64,000 nt of DNA from Tritonibacter mobilis. GTDB taxonomy: Bacteria; Pseudomonadota; Alphaproteobacteria; Rhodobacterales; Rhodobacteraceae. Location of the stretch: the NCBI RefSeq assembly GCF_001681715.1, contig NZ_LNWY01000006.1:368969-432968 (forward strand), written 5' to 3'. Of the stretch, positions 7,531 to 15,458 are shown in pieces; the first letter of the stretch is position 1, and the number at the start of each line of letters is the position of its first letter. The notes beneath the pieces are model-generated. The model searched no databases and had not been told where the DNA came from. It saw only the letters and a list, made by a program, of their open reading frames with translations. Made by a program: the position numbers and the translations under genes.

Positions 7531-7937
7531 TGGACGCACCCACACCCCTAGCTGTGACATGGCAAAAGGCCGAGGGGGCAGTGATCTGTGCCGCTGGCCT
7601 GTGGCTATATGCCGGTGCGGAAACGATGCTGCCGATTTGGGCTGCGGTTTTGTTGTTTTTCACCCCTGACCTGAGCTTTCTCGCCTATCTGTTCGGGCGG
7701 CGTGTTGGGGCGGTTTGTTACAACATGGTTCACCTATACGCCGCCGGAATTGTTACATTAGCGCTGGGTCACCTGTGGCAAGCCCCATTGATGTGGGAGC
7801 TTGGCGCGCTCTGGTTGGCGCATTGCGGTTTGGATCGGATGCTCGGCTATGGGTTAAAGTCACCGCAAGGCTTTGAATTTACACATCTTGGCCAGATCGG
7901 GCGTGCGCGTCATGAGAAAACTCAGCCCAAGGGTTGA
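7530..7937 (+). CDS. DUF4260 family membrane protein
   Basis: A 135-residue protein with about four hydrophobic segments and the DUF4260 pattern (LWLYAG, LFFTPDLSFLAYLFG, ALGHLWQAPLMWELGALWLAHCGLDRMLGYGLK). Function unknown; inner membrane predicted. The ATG at 7530 shares its first base with the stop of the NYN gene, implying translational coupling; a TTG 3 bp earlier is possible. Confidence 0.8.
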   Translation: MDAPTPLAVTWQKAEGAVICAAGLWLYAGAETMLPIWAAVLLFFTPDLSFLAYLFGRRVGAVCYNMVHLYAAGIVTLALGHLWQAPLMWELGALWLAHCGLDRMLGYGLKSPQGFEFTHLGQIGRARHEKTQPKG

Positions 7938-7952
7938 AAGCGATCACAGTTA

Positions 7953-7990
7953 TCTCACGCGGTCTCGTCTCTTAACACAGGCGCGTGAGA
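7953..7990. promoter_or_regulatory. 9 bp inverted repeat upstream of the YHS-domain gene
   Basis: TCTCACGCG (7953-7961) and CGCGTGAGA (7982-7990) are separated by 20 nt. It may be a transcript-end structure for the DUF4260 gene or an operator for the YHS gene. Confidence 0.35.
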
Positions 7991-8097
7991 GGTGCTTCGC
8001 CTGAGGCCATTCTCGCGTATCTTCGCTGCAGACACTGCGGCTGGCGCAGGTCAACCGACATATGTCGTGCCGCCCGGCGCGAGAAGAGGAATTCGCG

Positions 8098-8616
8098 ATG
8101 AAACGTTTTGCTTTGGCTGCGGTGGCAGCCCTGTCTTTTGGTCTGCCTGCCTTTGCGGGTGAGCAGTTTGTCGATGACACCGGTTTTGCTGTTTCCGGCT
8201 ATGATGTTGTCGCTTACCGCAGTCTTGCGCAGGCTCCGGTCGGGCAAGCACAGCCCGCCGCAGTGCCCGGCAAGGCTGACATAACGGCGGAATACAACGG
8301 CGCGACATTCGCTTTCGCCACTGAGGCAAACCGCGACACTTTCCTTGAAAACCCGGCCTATTTTGCTCCTGCTTATGACGGTCACTGCGCCTATGGTGTA
8401 TCCAAAGGGGGCAAGGTGCCGGGCAATCCCAATCTGTGGCGGATCGTGGACGATAAACTCTACCTGAATATCACCAAAAATGTGGTGGGTTTCTGGGAAG
8501 AAGACATCCCCGGTAACATTACTCTCGCCGAAGGGAATTGGCCGGATATCGACCCAAATCCTGCGTCGACAAATCCGATCCCGAATTTTTCATCCAGCGC
8601 TCCTGCACAGGACTAA
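8098..8616 (+). CDS. Exported YHS-domain protein
   Basis: A 172-residue protein with a clear signal peptide (MKRFALAAVAALSFGLPAFA, cleavage near residue 20) followed by a YHS-type module: VSGYDVVAYRSL, YNGATFAFATEANRDTFLENPAYFAPAYDGHCAYGVSKG, then NPNLWRIVDDKLYLN. YHS domains are small and often metal-related; this secreted form is common in proteobacteria and has no settled function. The ATG at 8098 follows AGAGGA. A good intrinsic terminator follows, so it is likely a single-gene unit. Confidence 0.85.
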   Translation: MKRFALAAVAALSFGLPAFAGEQFVDDTGFAVSGYDVVAYRSLAQAPVGQAQPAAVPGKADITAEYNGATFAFATEANRDTFLENPAYFAPAYDGHCAYGVSKGGKVPGNPNLWRIVDDKLYLNITKNVVGFWEEDIPGNITLAEGNWPDIDPNPASTNPIPNFSSSAPAQD

Positions 8617-8638
8617 ACGCCTCGGCTTAGATCCTGCA

Positions 8639-8665
8639 AAAGCCCCGCACTTGTTGCGGGGCTTT
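8639..8665 (+). terminator. Intrinsic terminator after the YHS-domain gene
   Basis: AAAGCCCCGC/GCGGGGCTTT, a 10 bp stem with a 7 nt loop, runs into a T-rich tail. It lies 23 bp after the stop codon. Confidence 0.85.
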
Positions 8666-8759
8666 CTTGTTGCGGCGTCTGTGTGCAGAAATTGGACTTT
8701 ACAGAACGGGAAAACTGTAGCTGGCTGAGTGCAGATCAGAGTTAAGAGGTTTTGAGAAT

Positions 8760-9389
8760 ATGGAATTTCATGTCTGGCTCGCGTTTGCCTCCGCCTCCAT
8801 TGCGTTGCTGCTCATCCCCGGCCCCACGGTTCTCTTGGTGTTGAGCTATGCGATCAGCCAAGGGAAACGCGTGGCGGTTGCAACGGCTGCCGGTGTTGCG
8901 CTGGGCGATCTGGTGGCAATGTCGGGCTCTCTTGCGGGGCTTGGGGCCTTGGTGCTCGCTTCGGCGGAGTTGTTTTTGCTGCTGAAGTGGGTGGGCGCGG
9001 CGTATCTGATCTATTTGGGGATCAAACTCTATCGCAGCGCCGCGGCAGCCTCGCTCGATCCGGTGGGGGACGTGGCAGATGCGGCGGCGGGGCGTGTCTT
9101 TGCACATGCAGCGGCGGTGACAGCACTGAACCCTAAATCCATCGTGTTTTTCATCGCCTTTGTGCCGCAGTTCATCAATCCGCAGGCAACATTGCTGCCG
9201 CAATTTGGCATTCTGGTTGCAACCTTCGTGGGTTTTGCCGCCCTGAACGCACTGGCCTATGCGTTGCTTGGCGACAAACTGCGCCAGCGCATCCGTCATC
9301 CAGCGGTGATGCCCATGCTCACGCGTCTGGGCGGCGGCGCATTGGTGGCGATGGGGGTGGCCACCGCTGCCATTCGTCGCAGCGCATAG
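8760..9389 (+). CDS. LysE/RhtB family amino acid exporter
   Basis: A 209-residue inner-membrane protein with six predicted helices. The N-terminal LLLIPGPTVLLVLSYAISQGKR is the family hallmark, followed by GVALGDLV and a lysine-bearing ALNPKSIVFFIAF. The family exports amino acids or their derivatives; the substrate cannot be assigned. The convergent neighbour is an AraC-type regulator ending 8 bp away, a frequent pairing that suggests a regulator/exporter set. Confidence 0.88.
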   Translation: MEFHVWLAFASASIALLLIPGPTVLLVLSYAISQGKRVAVATAAGVALGDLVAMSGSLAGLGALVLASAELFLLLKWVGAAYLIYLGIKLYRSAAAASLDPVGDVADAAAGRVFAHAAAVTALNPKSIVFFIAFVPQFINPQATLLPQFGILVATFVGFAALNALAYALLGDKLRQRIRHPAVMPMLTRLGGGALVAMGVATAAIRRSA

Positions 9390-9396
9390 GTTCAGA

Positions 9397-10290
9397 TCAA
9401 GGGCGCGGCGGCGGGCATACCACCTGCTGCCAGCGCCCCGGCGACATGCCCACCGCAGCGGTAAACTGACGGGTCATATGCGGCTGGTCGCTAAAGCCCG
9501 CATACGCTGCCGCCTCCGCAAGCGACATGCCCTCAGAGATGGCTTTTCGCGCGCGATCCACGCGGCGCAGCGTTAAGTAACGGTAAGGGCTGGTGCCAAG
9601 TGCAGCGCGAAATTGCCGGGACAAGCTGTAGCGATTGAGTTGAGTAACATTTTCCAACTCTTCTGAACGCACCACCTGATCCGCGTTGGTGTGCAAATAA
9701 GCGCGCGCCCGCTCAATGGCACGATGATCGATGCGTGTGGGGCGCAGACGGCCAGCGCTATGGTCTTTGGACAGCAAACCCTGAGCCAGCAAAGTGATCA
9801 CCTGATCCAATTGCAGCGGCTCTAGCGGGCGCTGCATATCTGCGCAGGCGATGTGGAGTGCCTGCAACAACGCGCCATCGGTGAAAACCGGGTCGCGCGC
9901 AAAGGGCAGGGCGCGCGCTTCGCCTCCCAGCGCCTCTCGAATGCGGGCGGGTGCGATATAGAGCATCCGGTAGGAAAATCCGGCCTCATGCCCGGCTTCG
10001 CCGTCATGCAGCTCATCAGGGTGGATCACGATTACATTCCCGGCAAGACTGTCTGCGCGTGCCCCTCGATAGCGAAAGCTCTGCACGCCGTTGAGCGTAT
10101 AGCCGATTGCATAGGTATCGTGGCGGTGCGGGGCGTAGGCATGGCCATCAAAATGCGCCTCGATCCGCTCCAGACCTTGCGTATTGGGCGCAACTCGCAG
10201 CCAGTCACCTGCGCTGGGCAATGCGCAGGATCGTTCAAGACCGCGCGGCGTCGCTCTGACAATCTGTTGCTCTGATGACGTGTCGGTCAT
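9397..10290 (-). CDS. AraC family transcriptional regulator
   Basis: A 297-residue regulator with an N-terminal cupin-like sensing domain (HRHDTYAIGYTLNGVQSFRYRG, IHPDELHDGEAGHEAGFSYRMLYI) and a C-terminal double helix-turn-helix (LNRYSLSRQFRAALGTSPYRYLTLRRVDRARK, then SLAEAAAYAGFSDQPHMTRQFTAAVGMSPG). I chose the ATG at 10290 (MTDTSSEQQ) because AAGGAT precedes it. It is convergent with the LysE-type exporter and may control it; the ligand is unknown. Confidence 0.88.
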   Translation of the reverse strand: MTDTSSEQQIVRATPRGLERSCALPSAGDWLRVAPNTQGLERIEAHFDGHAYAPHRHDTYAIGYTLNGVQSFRYRGARADSLAGNVIVIHPDELHDGEAGHEAGFSYRMLYIAPARIREALGGEARALPFARDPVFTDGALLQALHIACADMQRPLEPLQLDQVITLLAQGLLSKDHSAGRLRPTRIDHRAIERARAYLHTNADQVVRSEELENVTQLNRYSLSRQFRAALGTSPYRYLTLRRVDRARKAISEGMSLAEAAAYAGFSDQPHMTRQFTAAVGMSPGRWQQVVCPPPRP

Positions 10291-10368
10291 GGGCGGATCC
10301 TTGGACGGCACAGAAGATTAGCGGCTGGCGCGTTGCGAACCCGCCACCGTGCAATAAGGAGTATCCCT

Positions 10369-10752
10369 TTGCCGCCGAACAAACTCAATATTCTCGAACA
10401 GGTAGATGCGCAGATCACGCAGGTCTTTGATCCGCATATCGTGGCAGATGTAAACGATGCGCAGGTTAAGGTCGCAAAATTCGGTCCCCAGTTCGATTGG
10501 CACAGTCACCCATCGGAAGACGAGGCGTTTTTTGTGTTGCGTGGTCGTGTTGCGATAGATTTTCGCGATGGCACTGTCGAACTGGGGCAGGGTGAGTTCC
10601 TATGTGTGCTGAGGAGCATGGAACATCGCCCGCGCGCTCTCACGCCCGAGCCAGTGGTCATCATGGTGGAACCGGCAGGCACGCTCAACACCGGAGACGC
10701 CGACAGCGCCCTGACGGTTGCTAACCCGAAATATCTGCAGGCTGAGGGTTGA
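10369..10752 (+). CDS. Cupin-domain protein (TTG start)
   Basis: A 127-residue single cupin barrel. Motif 1 is seen in FDWHSHPSEDEAFFVLRG (metal-binding His and Glu residues) and motif 2 in EFLCVLRSMEHRP. Function unknown. The start is decided by the ribosome-binding site: TAAGGAG at 10355-10361 lies 7 nt before a TTG at 10369. An in-frame upstream TTG at 10333 has no such site and adds unrelated residues. It is followed 3 bp later by a DUF2000 gene, with which it is probably co-transcribed. Confidence 0.78.
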   Translation: MPPNKLNILEQVDAQITQVFDPHIVADVNDAQVKVAKFGPQFDWHSHPSEDEAFFVLRGRVAIDFRDGTVELGQGEFLCVLRSMEHRPRALTPEPVVIMVEPAGTLNTGDADSALTVANPKYLQAEG

Positions 10753-10755
10753 GTG

Positions 10756-11166
10756 ATGCAATTTGATACCAAGATCGCCATTGTGCTGAACGCAGATCTT
10801 GCCACATGGCAGAAACTCAATGTTACAGCGTTTTTGATGTCAGGTATTGTGGGCGCAGCGCCAGAACTGATTGGTGAGAGCTACCGCGATGGGGACGGCA
10901 ATACCTACAACGCATTGGCGATCCAGCCGGTGATCGTGCTTGCAAGTGATGTCGCAGGTCTTCGCAAGATTTATGAACGGGCCGTGACGCGGGGCGCCGG
11001 GATGTCGATCTACACAGAGGAGATGTTCGCCACAGGGCACGACGCCGCCAACCGCGCTGTGGTCGCAGAGTTTGGAGCCGCAGACTTAAACCTCGTGGGG
11101 CTGGCGCTTCGAGAAGAGAAGAAAGTGGTCGATAAAATTACCAAAGGGGCGAAGATGCACTCCTAG
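10756..11166 (+). CDS. DUF2000 family protein
   Basis: A 136-residue protein with the DUF2000 pattern (TKIAIVLNADLATWQKLNVTAFLMSGIVG, VIVLASDVAGLRKIYERA). The fold is related to peptidyl-tRNA hydrolase II-like proteins, but the function is unknown. The start is ATG at 10756 or GTG 3 bp earlier. It lies directly downstream of the cupin gene. A hairpin shared with convergent gcrA follows. Confidence 0.8.
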   Translation: MQFDTKIAIVLNADLATWQKLNVTAFLMSGIVGAAPELIGESYRDGDGNTYNALAIQPVIVLASDVAGLRKIYERAVTRGAGMSIYTEEMFATGHDAANRAVVAEFGAADLNLVGLALREEKKVVDKITKGAKMHS

Positions 11167-11224
11167 GATGGGCTTCCGTCTAAACTCAGGTGCGAATGGA
11201 TCTTTGGTGCCAACACACAAAGAA

Positions 11225-11257
11225 AAACCCCGGAATCCAATTTGGATGCCGGGGTTT
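11225..11257. terminator. Bidirectional terminator hairpin between DUF2000 and gcrA
   Basis: AAACCCCGG/CCGGGGTTT encloses a second stem ATCCAA/TTGGAT, with A-rich and T-rich flanks so that it can end transcripts from both convergent genes. Confidence 0.7.
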
Positions 11258-11281
11258 GCGGTAGCATTGATCGCGCCAAGC

Positions 11282-11872
11282 TTAGCGTTTGCGGTCGCGG
11301 CGCGAGCTCATTGGCTGGAAAGCAACACCGACATGCGCTTCGCAATAGGGTTTACCCTGCTGCACCGGAAGGCCGCAGAACCAGAAATCTTCGGTCGCGG
11401 GATCGCCAACGGGCCATTTGCAGGTCCGTTCGGTCAGTTCCATCAAGGAGAGCTTCTTGGCTTTCTTCTCGATCTCGTTGACCTTTGCCAGTGCCTCCGC
11501 CGGAATCTCATTGGCAGACGGCTGCGGCGGCAGGGGTTGGCCTGCCGGAATGATCTGCTTGCGCGCAGGGGTCGAGGGCTTTGGCTCCACTGCGGGGGCT
11601 TCGGCCACCGGCTCCGGCGTCACCGGGCGTGCCGGTTCGGTCTTGGGCTGGGCCTTGGGCTTTGCGGCCGCCTTAGGCGCTGGCTTTTCCTTCGGCTCGG
11701 CCGCAGCCTTGCTGCCGCCGCCGGTGGTGCGGTTGGACAGACCGAGGCGGTGAACCTTGCCGATGACCGCATTCCGGGTCACGCCACCAAGTTCTTTTGC
11801 GATCTGACTGGCCGACTGGCCTTCGCCCCACATTTTCTTGAGCAGTTCGACGCGCTCGTCTGTCCAGGACAT
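11282..11872 (-). CDS. gcrA: GcrA cell cycle regulator
   Basis: A 196-residue GcrA-family protein. In Caulobacter, GcrA binds sigma-70 RNA polymerase and activates promoters carrying CcrM-methylated GANTC sites. The N-terminal DNA-binding helix-turn-helix is intact (WTDERVELLKKMW, SASQIAKELGGVTRNAVIGKV). A long Ala/Pro/Lys linker (about 53-120) leads to the polymerase-binding C-terminal domain with a CKWPVGDP...FWFCG...YC cysteine set (about 145-175). The gene faces the DUF2000 gene and is divergent from an ABC permease gene. I saw no GANTC in its own upstream region. Confidence 0.93.
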   Translation of the reverse strand: MSWTDERVELLKKMWGEGQSASQIAKELGGVTRNAVIGKVHRLGLSNRTTGGGSKAAAEPKEKPAPKAAAKPKAQPKTEPARPVTPEPVAEAPAVEPKPSTPARKQIIPAGQPLPPQPSANEIPAEALAKVNEIEKKAKKLSLMELTERTCKWPVGDPATEDFWFCGLPVQQGKPYCEAHVGVAFQPMSSRRDRKR

Positions 11873-12061
11873 AAAGTGCCTTTCAAAGCTAATAGCGGCC
11901 TCAAGAAACCTGTGGCCGCCATCGAATTCCAGAGTACCGCCCTACAATAGTCACTGGCGGGCGAGATACAAGCCATGAACCGACGTCTCATTGCATAGAA
12001 CCGCAGCTTGCATCCCTGTGATGAGCGATTATGCAGGGGGTAGCGAGAATATGAGGGTGGC

Positions 12062-12886
12062 ATGTCAGATAACAACACACAGTCGAGCTTTCGCATCGAA
12101 GTGGGTGAACGCCGGTTTGGCAGGGTGAACTGGCTGGGTCTCAAGACGCTCGCCGGGCGTGAAATCAAACGTTTTCTGGTGGTCTACACTCAGACCCTGC
12201 TGGCACCGATGGTGACGGCAGCGCTGTTTTTGCTGATTTTCTCCATCGCAATCGGTCCACGCCGTGGGGATGTGATGGGGGTGCCGTTTATGTCCTTTAT
12301 CGCGCCGGGCATTATGATGATGACGGTGATCCAGAACGCGTTCGCCAATACATCGTCTTCGATTGTGATTTCAAAGGTGCAGGGAAATATAGTCGACACC
12401 TTGATGCCGCCGCTGTCGGGATTTGAGATCCTGCTCGGCTATCTTGCGGGTGCGATAGCGCGCGGCGCTTTGGTTGCGGTCGGGATCGGGCTCGGTTTGG
12501 TGTTGGTACTTGGAATGGTGCCCGCTCACCCGCTGGTGGCGCTGGGCTTTGTCATCTTGGGGGCGGCGTTCCTAGGCGGGCTGGGCATTGTCGCCGGGGT
12601 TTTTGCAGATAAGTTCGATCAGATGGCGGCGATCACCAATTTTGTGGTGACGCCATTGGCGTTTTTGTCTGGCACCTTTTACTCGGTCGAGGCGCTGCCA
12701 CCGGTGCTCTATGCAATTTCACACGTCAATCCGGTGTTCTACCTGATCGATGGGGTGCGCTACGGCATGATTGGCGTATCTGACAGCGATCCGGCCTTCG
12801 GCGCGCTCGTTTGCCTGGGGGCGACAGCTGTCATTGTTGCGCTGGCGTGGCAAATGCTGCGCACAGGATACCGGTTGAAAAACTAG
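12062..12886 (+). CDS. ABC-2 type transporter permease (orphan)
   Basis: A 274-residue permease with six hydrophobic segments and the ABC-2 family signature around VTPLAFLSGTFYSVEALPP and HVNPVFYLIDGVRYG, as in YadH-like exporters. It should pair with an ATPase to move a lipid, polysaccharide or drug outward, but no ATPase gene lies next to it. The substrate cannot be assigned. Its stop overlaps the stop of the convergent EamA gene in a shared CTAG. Confidence 0.85.
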   Translation: MSDNNTQSSFRIEVGERRFGRVNWLGLKTLAGREIKRFLVVYTQTLLAPMVTAALFLLIFSIAIGPRRGDVMGVPFMSFIAPGIMMMTVIQNAFANTSSSIVISKVQGNIVDTLMPPLSGFEILLGYLAGAIARGALVAVGIGLGLVLVLGMVPAHPLVALGFVILGAAFLGGLGIVAGVFADKFDQMAAITNFVVTPLAFLSGTFYSVEALPPVLYAISHVNPVFYLIDGVRYGMIGVSDSDPAFGALVCLGATAVIVALAWQMLRTGYRLKN

Positions 12887-13809
12887 CGCTCTGTCTCGGG
12901 GCGGGGCAGGCGTTCTGTGACTGTGGGGCGCTTGCCATTGACGCTTTCACGCCATGCAAGCAGCCCCGCGCCAGACAGGATAATGCCAGCCCCGAGGATT
13001 GTGACCCAATCTGGTACAACGCCGAAGATCACCGCATCATAGATCGCTGCAAAGACCAGTGTCCCATAGGCAAATGGGGCCACAAATGACGCATCCGCCC
13101 GCGCCATCGCATTGACGAAACAGGCCTGCGCACAGGCCATAAGCGCGCCGAGCGCGGCCAGCGCCCCCCATTGCGCTGCTGTTGGCATTTGCCAGACGGC
13201 AAGCGCGGCGCAAGAGGCAATAACCATCCCAATCAGGTTGTTGACCCACAGGATCTGCACCGGCGGCTCGCCACCTGCCAGTTTCTTGATGAAGATCAGC
13301 TCAGCCCCCATGGCTAGGGCCGCGCCAAGTGCCAGCAACGCTGCAGGTTGAAAACTCTCAGGTGTTGGCCGCAAGAGAATCATTGCCCCCGCAAGAGCAA
13401 TCGCAGCCGCAAGCCACCGCCACGGCCCGACCTTTTCGCCGAGAAACGGGATCGCCAGCATCATGCCGATCACCGGGTTGAGGAATGAAATGGCCGTTGC
13501 GTCTGCCAGCGGAATAAAGGCTACAGAGGCAAACATCAGCGTGACACCGCCCCAGCCAAACGTGGATCGCCCGATATGCAGCCCCCAATGGGGTTTGTGG
13601 ATCTTCTGACGCAAGACCACAACGGCCGCTGAAATCCCCATAAAGGCAAAGACAAACCGCCCCTGACTGATTTGCAGCGCATGCAAGGGCGGCCCCAGCA
13701 CATCTGTGCCGAGCGATTTCGCCAGCAGGGTGGTGCCTGCAATAAACACAGTTGCCAGTAGGATCAGTGCCGCGGCAAGGGGAGGGTTTTGTGGGGTCTC
13801 ATGCGTCAT
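12883..13809 (-). CDS. EamA/DMT family transporter
   Basis: A 308-residue inner-membrane protein with ten predicted helices in two EamA repeats (first repeat contains LADATAISFLNPVIGMMLAIPFLGEKVG, second contains ADASFVAPFAYGTLVFAAIYDAVIFG). Members export metabolites such as amino acids or nucleotides; the substrate is unknown. I chose the ATG at 13809 (MTHETPQNP), since earlier in-frame starts add a non-hydrophobic, non-homologous stretch. It is divergent from the argD leader. Confidence 0.85.
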   Translation of the reverse strand: MTHETPQNPPLAAALILLATVFIAGTTLLAKSLGTDVLGPPLHALQISQGRFVFAFMGISAAVVVLRQKIHKPHWGLHIGRSTFGWGGVTLMFASVAFIPLADATAISFLNPVIGMMLAIPFLGEKVGPWRWLAAAIALAGAMILLRPTPESFQPAALLALGAALAMGAELIFIKKLAGGEPPVQILWVNNLIGMVIASCAALAVWQMPTAAQWGALAALGALMACAQACFVNAMARADASFVAPFAYGTLVFAAIYDAVIFGVVPDWVTILGAGIILSGAGLLAWRESVNGKRPTVTERLPRPETER

Positions 13810-13992
13810 GCGACAATCGGTGCGACAGCGCGCCCCTAAAGGCAAGCGCAAAGGTTGCGCGGTTGATCGATGCATTCCAGACATTGTTCCTGTGCCCATC
13901 CAGCACGCCAGTCAGTGCGCCCGTCGTTTTGTTCCAAAATAGGTGCCGAAGGGGGTTTCCACGCGTTGATGCTTCCGTTATGGAGCCTTCTT

Positions 13993-14046
13993 ATGATCAA
14001 ACACGCAACTCTCTTGTCGACTCGACGTCGACGCCAATGTGCCTGA
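13993..14046 (+). CDS. Arginine-rich leader peptide upstream of argD-argF
   Basis: A 17-codon ORF encodes MIKHATLLSTRRRRQCA. Four consecutive arginine codons (CGA CGT CGA CGC, 14023-14034) lie near its end, as in the regulatory leader peptides of other amino-acid operons. GGAG at 13982-13985 is 7 nt before the ATG. It is 160 bp upstream of the chosen argD start, in the same direction. The inferred role is an arginine-tRNA-sensing leader controlling argD and argF by attenuation or by access to the argD ribosome-binding site. The gene identity and position fit well; the mechanism is not shown. Confidence 0.65.
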   Translation: MIKHATLLSTRRRRQCA

Positions 14047-14048
14047 CA

Positions 14049-14065
14049 CGCTGCCAATCGCAGCG
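14049..14065 (+). promoter_or_regulatory. Short terminator-like hairpin after the arginine leader
   Basis: CGCTGC (14049-14054) pairs with GCAGCG (14060-14065) and is followed by CTTTT. It begins 3 nt after the leader stop codon, so a ribosome finishing the leader would cover its 5' arm. Confidence 0.4.
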
Positions 14066-14124
14066 CTTTTGATCCCGCGCGCCTCGCTTGTTCTTCAAAA
14101 TGGCGCCCCCTTTCAAACCAAACC

Positions 14125-14171
14125 GGACCAGTTGTTGACCGTCGCCCCGTGGTGGGGCACTGATTTGGTCC
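14125..14171 (+). promoter_or_regulatory. Large hairpin in the argD leader
   Basis: GGACC (14125-14129) and AGT (14130-14132) can pair with GGTCC (14167-14171) and ACT (14059-14061 equivalent at 14159-14161). They enclose an inner GCCCC/GGGGC stem (14144-14148 and 14154-14158). No T-run follows. It ends 22 nt before the argD Shine-Dalgarno and could influence translation start. Confidence 0.4.
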
Positions 14172-14206
14172 TGACCCCGTTAGATCTCTCTTAAAGGATG
14201 TTTCAG

Positions 14207-15382
14207 ATGATCCCCTCCGTTCTTCCGACCTATAACCGGGCGCCCTTGAACTTCGTCAAAGGCGAAGGGTCTTGGCTGATCGAGGCGGATGGCCGACGTT
14301 TTCTGGATCTGGGCTCTGGCATTGCGGTAAACGCGCTGGGCCATGCACATCCCGCTCTGGTGGAGGCGCTGACCAGTCAGGCGCAAAACCTCTGGCATGT
14401 CTCGAACCTTTACGAGATCCCCCAGCAGCAGGCGCTGGCGGATAAGTTGGTCGCGGAAACCTTTGCTGATACGGTATTTTTTACCAATTCCGGCACCGAG
14501 GCTTGTGAACTGGCCGTTAAAATGGCCCGTAAGTATCATTTTGAGAAGGGCACTCCTGAGAAGGTCGAAATCATCACCTTTGAAGGGTCGTTCCATGGGC
14601 GCTCCTCTGCGGGTATCGCTGCGGCAGGGTCTGAGAAAATGACCAAAGGCTTTGGTCCACTGCTTCCCGGTTTTGTGCATCTGCCGTGGGGCGATGCACA
14701 GGCGGTCGCAGCGACCATTGATGAAAACACTGCGGCCATCTTGGTCGAGCCGGTGCAGGGCGAAGGCGGCATCCGCCCGATGCCCGATCAGGATCTCAAA
14801 GATTTGCGTGCCCTCTGTGACGAACATGGCATTCTTTTGATCCTCGATGAGGTGCAATGCGGCGTAGGTCGCACCGGCAAGCTTTTTGCGCATGAATGGG
14901 CAGGGATCACTCCGGACATCATGATGGTCGCCAAGGGCATTGGCGGCGGTTTCCCTCTTGGTGCAGTGTTGGCCACAGAGAACGCTGCCTCCGGCATGAC
15001 CGCTGGAACCCATGGCTCGACCTATGGCGGCAACCCGCTTGGTTGCGCGGTGGGTTGCGCGGTGATGGACCATGTAGCGGCTCCTGAATTCCTCGCCGAG
15101 GTAAACCGCAAGGCAGGTCTTTTGCGTCAGAAACTCGAAGGTCTCGTGGCGTCCCATCCAGCGGTTTTTGAAGAAGTCCGGGGCTCCGGTCTGATGTTGG
15201 GTCTCAAATGCAAGGCGGTGAATGCAGAGGTGGTCAAGGCGGGCTACGCGGCTGAGGTCATCACAGTGCCTGCAGCCGACAATGTGATCCGTTTGCTGCC
15301 TGCGCTGACGATTTCAGATGCCGACATCGACGAAGCCATCTTGCGCCTTGAGGCTGCGGCCGCGGCGGTTGAAGCCGCCTGA
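14207..15382 (+). CDS. argD: Acetylornithine/succinylornithine aminotransferase family protein
   Basis: A class III PLP-dependent aminotransferase (391 residues) for the N-acetylornithine step of arginine synthesis; the family also acts in lysine synthesis. Visible: [15 protein letters not shown] near the N-terminus, [39 protein letters not shown], and the PLP lysine in [14 protein letters not shown]. The start is ATG at 14207 ([14 protein letters not shown]): AAAGGA at 14194-14199 is 7 nt upstream, whereas the in-frame ATG at 14198 overlaps that site. It is followed by argF after 76 bp containing a repeat hairpin. Confidence 0.95.
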   Translation: MIPSVLPTYNRAPLNFVKGEGSWLIEADGRRFLDLGSGIAVNALGHAHPALVEALTSQAQNLWHVSNLYEIPQQQALADKLVAETFADTVFFTNSGTEACELAVKMARKYHFEKGTPEKVEIITFEGSFHGRSSAGIAAAGSEKMTKGFGPLLPGFVHLPWGDAQAVAATIDENTAAILVEPVQGEGGIRPMPDQDLKDLRALCDEHGILLILDEVQCGVGRTGKLFAHEWAGITPDIMMVAKGIGGGFPLGAVLATENAASGMTAGTHGSTYGGNPLGCAVGCAVMDHVAAPEFLAEVNRKAGLLRQKLEGLVASHPAVFEEVRGSGLMLGLKCKAVNAEVVKAGYAAEVITVPAADNVIRLLPALTISDADIDEAILRLEAAAAAVEAA

Positions 15383-15391
15383 TCTTCATCT

Positions 15392-15430
15392 TTTCATAAA
15401 TATCTCGGGGGTGTGGGGGCTGGCCCCCAC
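15392..15430. repeat. Structured intergenic repeat, family 2, copy A
   Basis: Contains AAATATCTCGGGGG followed by a GTGGGGG/CCCCCAC hairpin (15413-15430) between argD and argF. A related AAATATCCCGGGGG unit with GC-rich hairpins lies at 58289-58341. Confidence 0.6.
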
Positions 15431-15458
15431 GTCTCCCTCTCCAGAAAGCGACGACAGT

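Larger units (their letters stand above)
13810..14206. other. Intergenic region and long leader before argD
   Basis: The 397 bp between divergent EamA and argD genes holds an arginine-rich leader ORF (13993-14046), a short GC-rich hairpin right after it (14049-14065, followed by CTTTT) and a larger hairpin nearer the argD ribosome-binding site (14125-14171). The promoter must lie upstream of 13982, but I could not place its -35 and -10. Confidence 0.6.

Noticed and set aside
12883..12886. Shared CTAG forming both stop codons of the convergent ABC-2 and EamA genes, and a similar TTAA overlap at murD/flavoprotein (32319-32322).
   Set aside because: Convergent stop overlaps of this kind are common in compact genomes and need no special explanation.
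13967..13995. TTGATG, 17 nt, TCTTAT as an argD promoter.
   Set aside because: It would overlap the Shine-Dalgarno and ATG of the leader ORF, so both cannot be right; the leader ORF has the better evidence.
14039..14194. An ORF of 51 codons from GTG 14039 that overlaps the end of the arginine leader and stops 12 bp before argD; its translation looks protein-like (ending VLTPLDLS).
   Set aside because: No ribosome-binding site, no recognisable family, and an open frame of this length is expected by chance at this GC content. It may be worth a homology search, but I do not call it.
14180..15157. Long open frame (325 codons) opposite argD.
   Set aside because: Antisense shadow of argD; no motif and no ribosome-binding site.
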